This document shows positions 39,236-50,599 of a stretch of DNA of 64,000 nucleotides, in pieces (positions within the stretch are counted from its first letter, which is position 1; every line of letters starts with the position of its first letter). Under the pieces are notes generated by a model that did not search any database, was not told the origin of the DNA, and worked only from the letters and a program-made list of their open reading frames with translations. The position numbers and the translations under genes were made by a program. Source of the stretch: Trileptium ribeirensis (taxonomy: Eukaryota; Nematoda; Enoplea; Enoplida; Thoracostomopsidae); the NCBI GenBank assembly GCA_030248225.1, contig JASANE010009865.1:1-64000 (forward strand), read 5' to 3'.

Positions 39236-39610
39236 GTACCTGGAACCAGCAACCGGTGCTGCCATTTAAGCTCTACCCGAAACCTTGTGTTCGAAATTTA
39301 AACAAATGAGTGAAGAAATGAAAATAGATGGATTTAAAATGTGTTCAAATAAATTTACACTGAATTTAATGTATTGGGATGACATTATTTAATACACTGC
39401 GACGATCTGCAAGTTGGAAGGGCTAGGAAGCTAAAATATTTGTTTATCAAGATTCTGTTTGTCGGCGTTTTGGCCCCCAAGCGCAAAAATTCCTTCCATT
39501 ATACATACATCTCTACTTAAACTGTGTCACATTGTATATGGCTGCCACGCACAAACCTCAGATTATATAATTTCCTTCTGCCACCTATCGCCTCCTATTA
39601 ATAGACATTT
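39236..39610 (+). mobile_element. hAT-type element remnant
   Basis: Diverged match to the left and central parts of the hAT-type family (CTGGAACCAGCAACCGG, then GATGACATTATT and GGAAGCTAAAATATTTGTTT) without recognisable ends. It is clearly older than the copies at 33.4 and 53.0 kb. Confidence 0.65.
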
Positions 39611-40757
39611 TTGGTACGGAATGAGCTGTACCAAACTTTTACCCGTGCCAGTACCGGCATACGGTAGAACCCTGTTCCATTAATACACCTATGTTAGCTA
39701 AAATCTAGGTGGCTGTTCCTGAATAAATTTCACATTGCATAATGGCATATTTTGACGTAAACATGATAAAAAATCTATTGACGGAGGAGGGTGGATCCGT
39801 TGAGGCGGATTACGAACTTCGAATCATATACGGGTATGTGTATGTATACTGGTTACCATTACATTTTGAATCATTCGCTTGACCATCTAAACAAGGGTTT
39901 CAACAAAATTACGAAAACATTTAGTATAAACTTAAAAGGAAAAATGATACCGTTGACTTCCTGTAGATTACCGTAGTTAAAAAGTGCTCAAAAAGTTATC
40001 TTGCGCCTCGCTCAATATCCGACGAGGTAGAAGTTCTTCTTAAATAATAACACGAGCACCAATTTACGGCTTTGCCACTGCGATAACGAAACATGAATCT
40101 GCATGAATAGCTACCTCACTGGTAAACCTTTAGAACCACCGAAGCCATATATGACGGTCCGATGGGAGTTAAGGAACACCTTCTGCAAGTCTCGAAACCT
40201 TGGGTTCGCCAAGTGTTTTCAAGCCTCTTGATAACCAAAAATAGACTAAAACTGAAAAGGCATGACATATATGTGCTGGACTCTATATAACCAAACCTTC
40301 GCATTTAGCATAGTCTGCTAAGTACTGATACCCACTGGCAACTTGACATGATTCGATTTCTTGTTAGGCTGCAAATATTACAGATTGCCAAATCCGAAAT
40401 ATGATCGAAAGAAACTGGAGCTTTTAACACAGACTTAAAGAACACATTGCCATCACTTTTGCTAAGCAACAAAAATTTGGTGCGCCGGAAGGCGAGTAAT
40501 GAGCGAGAACGCAAGACATAAGAGAAATTTTCACGATTTTTATCCTAGCGTTCTCAATGGAAACCCCAATCGCAATCGCTCTGTCTCAATCACCAAAATC
40601 CCCCTAAATTATATGTAGTTTCTTTAAAGAGTACCACAAAGTTTATTCCAAGCCATAGCGTCGCTGTTTAAAAATGATTCCAAATAAGTAAACACAACTT
40701 CAATGCTTCGTATAGGAATCTGTGATAATAAAGCTACGAATCAGGTTATAGTCTGTG

Positions 40758-40885
40758 GCTTCTCCCCTTGACATTAAAAAACCCTCGACTCCCTCCAAGG
40801 TTCCTCCAAAGTTCGTGCACTTCGTAAAAATTTGGGCTCTCCGCTGGTAAATGGTTTTTGCCGCCTCCTCCATGTTCAAAACATT
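40758..40885 (+). mobile_element. MITE family B, fragment
   Basis: Fragments of the family: GGCTTCTCCCC, CCCTCCAAGGTTCC, TTTGGGCTCTCC and GCCTCCTCCATG, with most of the middle lost. Confidence 0.5.
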
Positions 40886-41975
40886 GTTGGCATTAAAATT
40901 ACATTTCTTTAAAATCTGACGCTAAGCTAAAAAAGGATGCTAATATCAGATAAAAGCAACCTGAACTTTATCAATTATGCTGTTTTTGCATTAAAACATC
41001 GAGTTTGAAAATTTGTAGATTTCAAAGAACCCAGACAAAACAGAAAAGCTTTTTAAGCAAGTTAGGATCTATAAAAGCGTAATTTATCATCTTGGAAAAA
41101 CATAAAAATCCTGAATATTCTACTCTGCCGCTAGTGAGCGTACAGCTTAGGATGATAGTTAAGCAACCGCAACGTGGGAAAATTCTGTGAAACGTTTATG
41201 AATTATATATAATTTTCTTCTGCTCGAAATGAGGTGGGGTCATACTTGTCGCATAAGATGAAGATGCAAAGGCCCTAACTCTCAAGGTAGCCACAATAAT
41301 TATCAATTTCATATTATTTTATGTCGTATTCCTTGTTTTTTTATGACGTAGTCTCATGTAATTTTAGCAGATTTAATTGTTCCATTTAACCGTTGGGGGT
41401 GCACATCTCATCATGACTGAGATATAAATGTTTTGAAACGCATAGGTATATTTTCCAATGACAATCTTTTATTGAGCGGAGTGAATCGTTTCTGTTTTCG
41501 TCAGAGGAGTAAAATTCGGCACAGTCTGTCCGTTGAATTCCTCAATAACTTGTTGGCAGATTTAAAAAACTTTTTTGTTTAAAAGGCATAATATCGGAAA
41601 GATGCAAAACATATATATTTTGACAAAACTTGTTTCAGTTAATTAGTAATTAACTAATTAAGCCTATTTTTAGCATTTTCAAACAAAAATTACTTATTTC
41701 TCAATGAATAATTACTCTAAAGCTGTTATTTTGGGTGTTATTAAGCTGTTATCATATACTACATCTCGCTGTGTTGATTGTGAATCTGGTGTTTGTCACT
41801 ATTCGAAGTAGTTAACAACATGCTATTTAGTTAGTTAATTAGCTACTAACTAATTATTAATCAGATAATTTTTGAAAATTTTCAAAGTGCTCAGAAATAA
41901 AAAAATAAATTGCACACGGTGTTTTCTATGTCGCTGACCACGAATATGACATTTCTGAAACTTTAAAACTTGGCC

Positions 41976-43466
41976 GTATATGGGTCATTTCACGAAACCA
42001 TGTCATTTAGTCGGGAGGAGGCTACATAGGCACTTTTTTGCCCACAGCACCAGTCTTTTGGAAGGAAATTTAATGTCGTTGTGAGATGTAATAATAGCAT
42101 GTCCGACGGCCATAACGAGGTATGATGGACCTCTGTACCCCTAAGATAGCATGAGCCAGAGGCCTTCAAACCGGGTTGACCAAATGAAGCCAAAAACACA
42201 TGTCCGACTTTCGCCGTATCGCCAGCACGTGATACATATGTGTGTTTTCATTTCACTGTGATCCATTGGTATTTGCTATTTTTTCCGCAAAAACTTGTAA
42301 GTAAGCATCGACACTGAAGCTGACATCAAGCTTCCGAAATTTTTTATTCGTGACATGGTTTCTGACCAAGGTTAAATCTGGCAGCTTGCATACGCTGGTA
42401 AATAAGGTCAAAGTACACTAGCGCCAAAAATGCTATATAACCGTAATCGTAATTAGCACAGGTGTTATTGAAAAAAAAAGAATATCATCGTATGTCCATA
42501 TGTTGTTTGATTAAGAGGTCGGTCATAAAATGCCAAAAATGGGGTATGGAAAATGTAGAAAATACGAAAATAAAATTTAAAAAAGCCAAATTTAGCATAC
42601 AGTGTTACAATAGGCCGGATAGAAACATAGTAACCACTAGAATCCATCCATGTATTAAAAATTTTTAATGAAATTGTAGCCCCCCCTGACCGCATAAAAG
42701 AAACCGAAGGTGGCAAGAACAATATTAGTATATAAGTTCATCATCATTGTACCATGATATGGTGCCGTGCTGTTAACTGGGTAGCTAGGGAACCCTTCTG
42801 CCTGCCCGCACATCTATTCTTCCTGGTATCATCACCTAAGTGTAAGCTAATCATACATGAATTGTGTTTGTTTTACAGCAGCAGCTTGTTAAAAGAAATC
42901 TAGAATCTCTAGAAGTAGCCAAAGTTTCAAACAATGAATGTTGTAGCAAGGTGTAGCCCCCTGACTAACACATATCATGTTGTCAATTTTTACAAACCCT
43001 AATTATCTGCCTCAAATTTTTTATCTAGCATCCCCCACTCCTGGTTGGTTTGTGAGCATAAAATATTATCATTATATACTGTCCCCCTTACTCTACAAAA
43101 ACTTCTACTACAGGCTTTTTCTAAATTTTTCGATTTTTAACCATGAACGGGCCCTAGCTGCACCAATTTTAGGTCGCAAGTTCTCCAAATTACTTCACCT
43201 TCACCCTTTTACTGTAACTTCCATACAAACAGACCATGGTTCACATTTCACAGCGTTACCCTACAGAATAATAATATATTTCCGATTAAAATTTTACCTT
43301 CAGGCGTACCCTTTGCGACCCCTATAACAGGTTAGACATCGATATTCGAAAAATTCAGGGTTTTTTATGTCGGAAGGGTCTAGACACCGTGCATACGAAA
43401 ACGTTTCATTTTGGCTTCAAAAATGGTGTTTCAAAAGTACATGGTTTCGTGAAATGACCCATATAC
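41976..43466. mobile_element. 1.5-kb element with 28-bp perfect TIRs
   Basis: 28 bases from 41,976 (starting GTATATGGGTCATTTCACG) recur exactly inverted at 43,439-43,466. If the TA just inside each end is a target duplication, the element proper starts TATGGGTCATTTCACG; TA targets are used by Tc1/mariner and ISL2EU-type elements, and I do not choose between them. The interior has only broken frames, one of which ends with an integrase-like motif (see 43,223). The flanks carry TTAATTAACTAATTAG-type motifs on both sides. Confidence 0.85.
42977..43327 (+). pseudogene. Open frame with integrase-core-like motif inside the TIR element
   Basis: A 116-codon frame. Its last third contains HPFTVTSIQTDHGSHFTALP (from about 43,200), resembling the IQTDxGxxF.. 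strand-turn that carries the second catalytic Asp of DDE integrases and IS481-like transposases. The first catalytic Asp and final Glu are not visible and the upstream part is low-complexity. If real it is a decayed fragment; coincidence is possible. Confidence 0.3.
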
Positions 43467-43828
43467 TAATTAGTTAATTAATTGGCTCATCATGTAATTT
43501 TATACAAATTTCAAAATTGCTAATTTGTTGCGCTCGGCGGGGGTGGGGGGTGGGGTCGGATGCCAATGATTACGCATATGTGGCTCTTAAAGCCCTATCA
43601 TTTTATCGCGGGTGCTAACTAATTAATTAATTAGCCAATTATTATTATCCAATAGCAAGTAGACGGCGCTAAGAATGCTGTAATGCATGTTATTTAAACA
43701 GATACAGTAAACAGCTACACCGCCAGGCCCTAAAACATACACCACCCCACCGCTAATTAAACTTACATAAGATTGAATAAACATCATCGTTACAATCAAA
43801 ACTTTAAACTCCAGTACGGTTTAGTCGG

Positions 43829-43903
43829 GATATATGCAGTGACAAATTATTCCATAAGGACAATGGAATATATGCAGTGACAATTATTCCATAAGGACAA
43901 AAC
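43829..43903. repeat. Tandem duplication of ~37 bp
   Basis: ATATATGCAGTGACAAATTA followed by TTCCATAAGGACAA occurs twice head to tail (one A shorter in the second copy). Confidence 0.75.
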
Positions 43904-44279
43904 AGTAACATGTTACTTCCCAGAATAACATTATCCGCTTTTACTACCATTACAGTAGCCATTTTATACTATAGGATTATCACAATTATGGCTGTTAACG
44001 ACATGAGTATATTTATCAATGCGCATACAATATTATTGTTGCTTGTTTCAGGTTGAAACACACGCGGTAAGGTTTAGGCTGAAGTGCTTTTCATCTCAAG
44101 CCTCAAACTAAAAAACAGGAATCGGAAACTCCGTCTCGAAATCCTTCAAGTTAGCAGTGGTACTGAAAATGTGATAATCAGCTGAGCAATTTTTTATATC
44201 GGCAGGGTTATTAGCATTGGCGGAGGTTGTGCATTTCTCCAGAAACCTTCATATTATATTATTATATGAATGACCTATC

Positions 44280-44305
44280 TTGGAAAGTGGGTACCCACTT
44301 TCCAA
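44280..44305. repeat. Perfect 26-bp palindrome
   Basis: TTGGAAAGTGGGT is followed directly by its exact reverse complement ACCCACTTTCCAA. There is no spacer and no mismatch. It lies in intron D-E about 780 bp downstream, on the transcribed strand, of exon D's donor. Confidence 0.85.
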
Positions 44306-45080
44306 ATCGTACCCTCAACTCAGTCGAAACCCCTATGTTCAACTAAACCCATGTTTTATTAATGTCTCTAAACTTATATTTTATGTATGCTAAACTTTTT
44401 AAACGTTATATATTACTATTTCTAAAGCTATTTTATTGCCTGAAAATATTGTACTTTAAAGCCGTTGAATGTGCTCGAAATATAAAAGCATATAAAGCAA
44501 AATTTGCCCCCACTTCAAAATTTCACCCAAGAATCAATATGAGTATCACCAAACTTTCCCTGCCCCCTGGTTTCGGAACAATGGAAACAGGAAGGAGCAT
44601 ATATCCGTGTGTACAATTATATGTATACTTTACAAAAAACTAGGTTGCTGGTTGTTTGGTCAGAGAATACATAACTCGACAAAGCGAAAAACCACAAAAA
44701 CGATTCAATTGTATTAAGTTATTTTTCAGTAATAATCAAACTGGTAAATGTAGAGAATGTAAAAAATTTTGTGGCGCTTTGTTTAACAAATGCTCATTTC
44801 TGAGCCAAGTAGAGCAAATGCACTTTTTTGCGCAAAAATATCTGCATCTAGGCATTCGTGTTTAAAGGTTAAGGCATGAATGGACCGATGCGTCTAAAAC
44901 CATAGGAAGCATGAACGTGTTTTTTTAATTTACCTTTCGAGGAAGTTTACACAAATTTCATTAAAATGTATTACACCATGTTGAGTACCTTAAACAGTCA
45001 ATATCTGGATTATAATACTGACCCGAAACATTACTAATATCTACTCAAGTATGATTGACTTTTACACGGAGTATTCTTAC

Positions 45081-45731
45081 CCATCGCCATGTTGGCCAGC
45101 TTTTTTTGAACCAGGCAAGGCTGGTTCAGAAGAAGCTGTTTCAGTTGTAGTAGCCGATTTTGCAGATGCAACATCGGGCTCCGCATTATCGAACGTAACC
45201 GAGCCACCAATTGGTATCTCTAACTGTGTTTTCTGTTGTTCGCCACCGACGTTATGTTCTTCAACAGTCAAAATTGATGGCTCGTTAATATCACTTGAAA
45301 CGCTGCTGGCTACCGTTGCAGTAATCACACCGGACGGTGTGCGTTCTTCTCGCGATGTCTTGTCCCCACCTGCCAAAAATGCATTCCATGATTCGTTTGC
45401 TGCAGGTGGATAAGTTCGTTCCTGCGACGCGCGATTTAACCGGTGATATCTCCGATTATCGGACGGGCTTGGCATACTCCGCTTGCTGCCCCGAGGGCCA
45501 CCGTCTCGACTACCAAACTCTCGATCCCTGCTGCTTCCACGATACGGAGATCTATCTCTATAGTGATAAGGTGACCTAGAATATGTCGACGACTCGTGTA
45601 ACGGACGTCCAGGTGGAGATGTGCGCCGATTGTTTCTTGGCGGTGCTCGATGCTCATATTCGTTCTTTCTACGGTATGATGATGAATCTTTATTAGTATT
45701 ATATGAATCGGAGCTTTGACTGTACGGTGCC
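45081..45731 (-). CDS. RS/RGG gene, exon D (RS/RD-rich then acidic)
   Basis: A 651-nt exon between acceptor CAATTTTGTAG and donor GATGG|GTAAGA. The first half is strongly basic with Arg-Ser/Arg-Asp/Tyr pairs (SYRRKNEYEHRAPPRNNRR, YHYRDRSPYRGSSRDREFG), an RS-like domain of the kind that docks splicing or 3'-end factors. A short ordinary segment (NESWNAFLAGGDKTSREER) follows, then an acidic Ser/Thr/Ala/Glu-rich tail. Phase 2 in and 2 out match exons C and E. Long frames on the opposite strand and in a second minus frame are shadows of this exon. Confidence 0.83.
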
Positions 45732-45863
45732 CTACAAAATTGACAACCACTGCGACGATACAGCAAGGATATAGCATAGCACTGCAATTCAAAGAAACTA
45801 TTTTTTGTATGAAAAGAAAAAATAATAATATACACTTAGGTGCCTCAGCGGCCGTTGAGGTGA

Positions 45864-47580
45864 ATTGAAACGGAGCGAGTGGAGTTTCCACTGGGGACGA
45901 TAGGGAAAATCATTAATATTTCTTTTTTGTGTTTCTGTCACTCATATTCAAATTGGCAAAAAAGAAGTTTTATGGTTTTTGGCAAATCTGGCCATACGGA
46001 TACCAGTGCTTCACAGCCCATGTATCGTGACATAGGCTTAACATCGAAAAATCGAATACAGATTTGATGCGGAATAAGCTCATCGAGATCTGCAAATTTG
46101 CTGACCACGACTTTTTTATGGGATAGGAACACTCCTTGTGTGGTTGTGGCCTGAATATGGCTCATCGACATCAGAAATAACGATTTTACAACCGGATGTT
46201 GTTATGTGTTTTACCTTACTATGCGCTCCTATTAGGTTATCATGCAGGCTGGATACGATGGTTTCGCTATGCAGAGCCAACTAACATATATATCTTTTCA
46301 TGGGGTGTCATGGGTTTTATGGTCGACTAACTCGATACCAAAATGTAGTGCTTTTTCATTTGTTTGGGTACGTATTGCGTGCAGGACATCAATGATGGTC
46401 TATATACTAGTAAATCTATCGAGATTGCAGAACGCAGTGACGCACAGGTAAACTTGCGCAGCCAATCAATACTCGATAGCATACGTCGATATGCTATATG
46501 CAGATATAACACAATACCGCACAAGTTACAACAAAATTAACGCACGCAATAAGTTTTCCATGTCCCAAAACCCCTAAGTGCAAGCTATTAGCCTCCCAGG
46601 ATGTAACAGTAAAATTAAGAATTTTGGGTCGACGAACCATGGCGGCGTCATACCCCCGTACCCATGGATCACAGAGCAAAATCAGCACCGGCAATGAATG
46701 TCCCATGCCCGAAAACCCACAGGTGAAACTTATCAGCCGCCCAAGACGTCAGTACAAATTTTCAAATTTTGGGTCGAGGAACCACTGCGGCGACATACCC
46801 CCGTACCTTAAACCACATAAATCCAGAACCGGAGCCTTAATCGAAGAACAAAAAACAGGCGTCGGCATTTATTATTTTACTATGAAATGAAACCAACCAG
46901 AGAAAAAATTCGAAAGTTAAGATAAAAATAACCTTGCTTCCGTGAGGGGTACTGAAATGGGGCAAAAGCCAACATTTTGGCCCCTGACCCCGGAACCAGA
47001 CCCCAAATCAAAAAACGCTCCAGGATATACAAAGTAAATCGACTATGCCGATTCGAATGAGTCCAGGATCATGAAAATACGTTGAGTCGTTCCCGAGTTA
47101 TGGCCGATCACACACACAAGGAATTTAAAAGATTTCACCCCAGCAACACACAATAACCGCTACGTTTCACTACGTTCTGATAAATGTTTTTCTGAACGCT
47201 TAATACAATGATTTGGTTATCTAAAGTCCAGCACGAGTATCCCCTGCCTTTCCAGGCGTTTTCATCAAGTTTAGGGACAATTAACCCGATTTGCAAAATA
47301 TAATAGTCTGTCTTCAATAGCTTGGAACATGGTATCAATAATAGTCCATATATACTTTTTGCCATGCTGAATACGATGGGTCGGTTATCTAGAGACCAGT
47401 ACAAAAACTTCTTGCGTTGTCAGTTGTTCTACATGGGCTTAGGGTTGACGATGTTTTAGGTTTTCTAATGGGCACAGGGTTGCAGAGGTTCTACGGTGGT
47501 ATATACATCAAACACAGCCTGCTACAGATGATTACTCCATATAACTTATAAATAAAACCACGCTCGCTCCGTTTCACCTT
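45864..47580. mobile_element. Dispersed repeat family C, longest copy with inverted ends
   Basis: The left end carries TGAAACGGAGCGAGTGG and the right end its inverted counterpart CCACGCTCGCTCCGTTTCA; weaker similarity extends about 15 bp outward on both sides (CTC.GC...GAGGTGA), so the true ends may lie slightly outside. Within are two rounds of the CCCATGCCCGAAAACCC module and the CCGAGTTATGGCCGATCACA module. No transposase. Partial copies lie at 10.3, 22.2, 38.3 and 56.6 kb, making it the commonest family here. It sits about 130 bp upstream of exon D on the transcribed strand. Confidence 0.65.
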
Positions 47581-48380
47581 CGCATGCGAGATACTAATTA
47601 TGACGTGCTCTTTGATATAGAAGACGATATTGTACAGCTGTTAATATGGTTACATTCATTATGTGGCAGAGCGAAGCCACTGCGCGTTGACTGAAAAGCA
47701 TGAACATAGTCAATAACTTGAAAATTTATTTCTGGAAATAATTTAGACCAATTACGAAAATTTTGTAAATATTCCTTCATGATGCGGAACTTGAAGGCAA
47801 TCTGTGTAAACATATAATGCATAAACATGGTTTAACTACTCATATATCATAACAATGTCGTCCAAAAATAAATCAGTTGTGCCACAACGATGGCATTGCC
47901 CACAATTTTTTCAATTAAAATTTTATGCTGTCCATTAGCAGTTTAATTTGCGCTACAGCAATAGAAAACAAAAATCCAGTGGGAAATCTATCGAACATCA
48001 GGCAAAAATACATTATATGGAACAGTTTATGTTTGAAATATCTAGCAAACAGATTTGAATGCTTAGAAAGTGGAAGTGTGACCTAAGCGAAACTGGAGTG
48101 TGAAACACTAATGTTAACAAATATCGGATATGTAACCTATCTTTGTTTCTTTCCGAAATTCGGGAGAACTCTGAGTCAACAGCAAACATCCAATATATTA
48201 CAACCAGTTTCACAATAAATATTATTTTAAAATCTTTCATAATGATGTTAGTAACGTCATTTAGTATTCCAGGATTCATGTTCGAGCACTCTAATAATTA
48301 GGTAGTAATTTTTTGCCTGTCCTAGCGTTTTACGGAGATATTAAATTTCTTTTGGTTTCTCTACGATTCTACTAGCATAC
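47581..48380. other. Intron C-D, unremarkable part
   Basis: AT-rich intronic sequence; frames at 47,598-47,828 and 48,013-48,279 have no family signature. Confidence 0.4.
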
Positions 48381-48705
48381 CTGTACCCATAGTCGCCTCG
48401 TTGTCGCTCGTCTTGATCTTTTAGTGAGCTCGGATGATGGTCACCGTGCTCGAGGGGCGAATACTGCTGCGGACGATGATAACTACTTTCACCATGTTGC
48501 GGCGCCAACTGGCCATGATAACCTCGATTGGGGCTCATGTTGCCCGAATGGGACACACGTGGCGGATCCAGCATATTGATCGGCGGTGGTTGATTTTGCG
48601 AAAGCGGGCCGCCAATGATGTGATTATTTGATCCAGACACGTTTGGAGGAACTCCACCAATGGGAATATTTGCTGATGGAGGAGGCATCGAGTAGTCTGG
48701 TGGAG
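48381..48705 (-). CDS. RS/RGG gene, exon C (Pro/His/Gln-rich)
   Basis: A 325-nt exon between TTATTTGGTAG and TACAG|GTATGC. It reads PPPDYSMPPPSANIPIGG, then GPLSQNQPPPINMLDPPR, NRGYHGQLAPQHGESSYH, and a charged end (DQDERQRGDYGYR). Pro/Asn/Gln/His-rich, disordered, no domain. Phase 2 in, 2 out. The first ATG-like codon is not a start: the acceptor and phase fit exon B. Confidence 0.82.
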
Positions 48706-48719
48706 CTACCAAATAAAAC

Positions 48720-49105
48720 TAATTAAATTAATTAAGTTGAATGCAAAATTGTATGCAGCAAAGGGCTTTTTTCTGTCAGTTGACAAAATATGTTTTGTTT
48801 AAAAGCTATGTTATAGCCTTAAAATGTGGATCACATAATGTCTGATGTATAAATACGTAATTGTATTTAATCATATACTGTACACATGTAATATAGAAAG
48901 TTATATAATTATAACATTTTGTTTGACATAGAAAATATAATGTGAACAAATCTATTTCATTACCGCGTGTATATGGCCAACTATGAGTTAAATTTAAGTA
49001 AACATACTATAAAGTGAATACTTGCTGACTTGTTAAATTTTCAACAAGATTAATAGATTTTTCCTAGGGCTTACACTCGGTTACTACTTCCAGTCCATAG
49101 GTTAA
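48720..49105. other. Intron B-C, unremarkable part
   Basis: Very AT-rich, nothing recognised up to the MITE at 49.11 kb. Confidence 0.4.
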
Positions 49106-49109
49106 TGTG

Positions 49110-49492
49110 GTACTGGGCTCCCAAATTGGGAGGGGTGGGGGCCCTGGCACTTTTCGGTTCCCCCTGGCTCATACCACCTGGCAAAATTCTGGGTCACCGC
49201 CTCTGGGAAAATTTTTTAACTTCTAATAGGTCTAAAGCACAAAAACATTGATCAAAATTTGTACTACAATTCCGTTCTGAAGCTAAAAATTTCGCAACTT
49301 TTGTCAAATTTCGCTTCAAAATCGCTTTTTCTCTCCCTCAAAAGCATTTTGGCAGTGTTTCTGACACGTTTGTTAACCGTTTTTCTCTTGGCAAAATGCT
49401 TACTGGCAAAATCGGGCGCCCCCGGTTCGGCACCAGGGGGGCTGGTTCATGCCCCCTGGCAAAATTTTCAGCGAATGGAGAGCCCAGTAGTA
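49110..49492 (+). mobile_element. MITE family B, copy 4 (best preserved)
   Basis: Runs from ACTGGGCTCCCAAATTGGG to GAATGGAGAGCCCAGT, giving an imperfect inverted repeat ACTGGGCTC / GAGCCCAGT, the clearest ends of the family. GGGCGCCCCCGGTTCGG and CCCCCTGGCAAAATTTTC are conserved with copies 1-3. It is inserted in the intron between exons B and C. Confidence 0.75.
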
Positions 49493-49865
49493 AGCCAATA
49501 CTACCAGGATCGCTGCATCTAGAATCTCACCGGTATTTTATCAACCTGAGAAGGCAATGCACTATTCATATAGTGAAATGCAGGAACCACATGCTTATTC
49601 ACAACGCAGCGTGTAAAGTAATCAATAAATACATTCTATGTTCCGTGACTGACTTGACTTATTGTAACATTACCTTTTAATACCTGAACAGTATAGAATA
49701 TTTGTGCACAACATAAACAAAAACAGTGGATTAGTGCTAATTTGATATAAATCACGCGTTTTGCTCGAGAAAGTTTCTGTTTTCAACAATTACTGTCAAC
49801 TCGAACCACGCAACTATAGGCAAGCACTACAATCCACAAATAACATAAATAAACAGACAGCATAC

Positions 49866-50495
49866 GTTTTAAGTTATCATGGACACCGTGTTGCAGTGGC
49901 GGGAACATGGAAGGAGGGCCTGGAACGACAGGTGGAACGTTTGACGGCTGCGGCAAGTACGGCTGTTGTGGCATTAATCCGCGAATACCATTGGATGGCA
50001 TAGAGCCAACAAGGGGAGGGCCACCTGGCGGAATATGTGACATCACTTGATGTGGCGGAACATTATCAATAATTTGTTGCCGAAGTGGTGCCACAGAAGT
50101 ATTACTGATTGGTTGTCCAGCCGCTGGTACCACCGGGGGCCCGGCAGTAGCCGGAGCGGACAAAGAGACCGACGAACTTGGGCCCACTGTGCTAATAGGG
50201 GCAATGTGCGTACCACCTCCCGCGCTGCTAGTAGCTATCGTTGACGCTAATATCTGCTGCATTTGTACCATCATCATTTGCATCATAGGCATCATCATTG
50301 CAGTAAAATCCATTGGTGTGGGAACACCGTTACTACCAACGCCACCGAGGGGCTGGGAATCGTTTGTTGTATTTATTGATTGCTGCTGGGGCATCATTGC
50401 CATCATTGCCGGATTTGCGCTCATCATTGACGCCATCATCGGATTTGCCATCAATGCAGCTGGATTCATCATCATATTCATCATATCCATACCCG
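49866..50495 (-). CDS. RS/RGG gene, exon B (Met-rich then Pro-rich)
   Basis: A 630-nt exon between TTTTTCTAG and AAAAC|GTATGC, wholly open. It begins GMDMMNMMMNPAALMANP and continues with NPMMASMM-type repeats, then MMMPMMQMMMVQMQQI: one of the most methionine-dense stretches in the window. A Ser/Thr/Ala/Pro linker follows, then PPGGPPLVGSMPSNG and PSNVPPVVPGPPSMFPP. The NP-x-M-x-x-M spacing superficially recalls ubiquilin STI1 regions, but there is no further similarity. Phase 1 in (completing ACG) and 1 out fit A and C. Ile-rich open frames on the opposite strand are shadows. Confidence 0.83.
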
Positions 50496-50599
50496 CTAGA
50501 AAAATCATTAAATTTAAGCTATCGTAAAGCGAGATTTGTGCAATTATGCTGTGCATTCAATTTTAGGCTGTGATTTTCAGAGGCAAACATAAATATATC

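Noticed and set aside
45051..45891. Long open frames on the plus strand and in a second minus-strand frame
   Set aside because: Shadows of exon D; the accepted frame has correct splice signals and fits its neighbours' phase.
49761..50573. Plus-strand open frames, one Ile-rich (112 codons)
   Set aside because: Antisense shadows of the Met-rich exon B (ATG reversed reads CAT/ATC, giving Ile).
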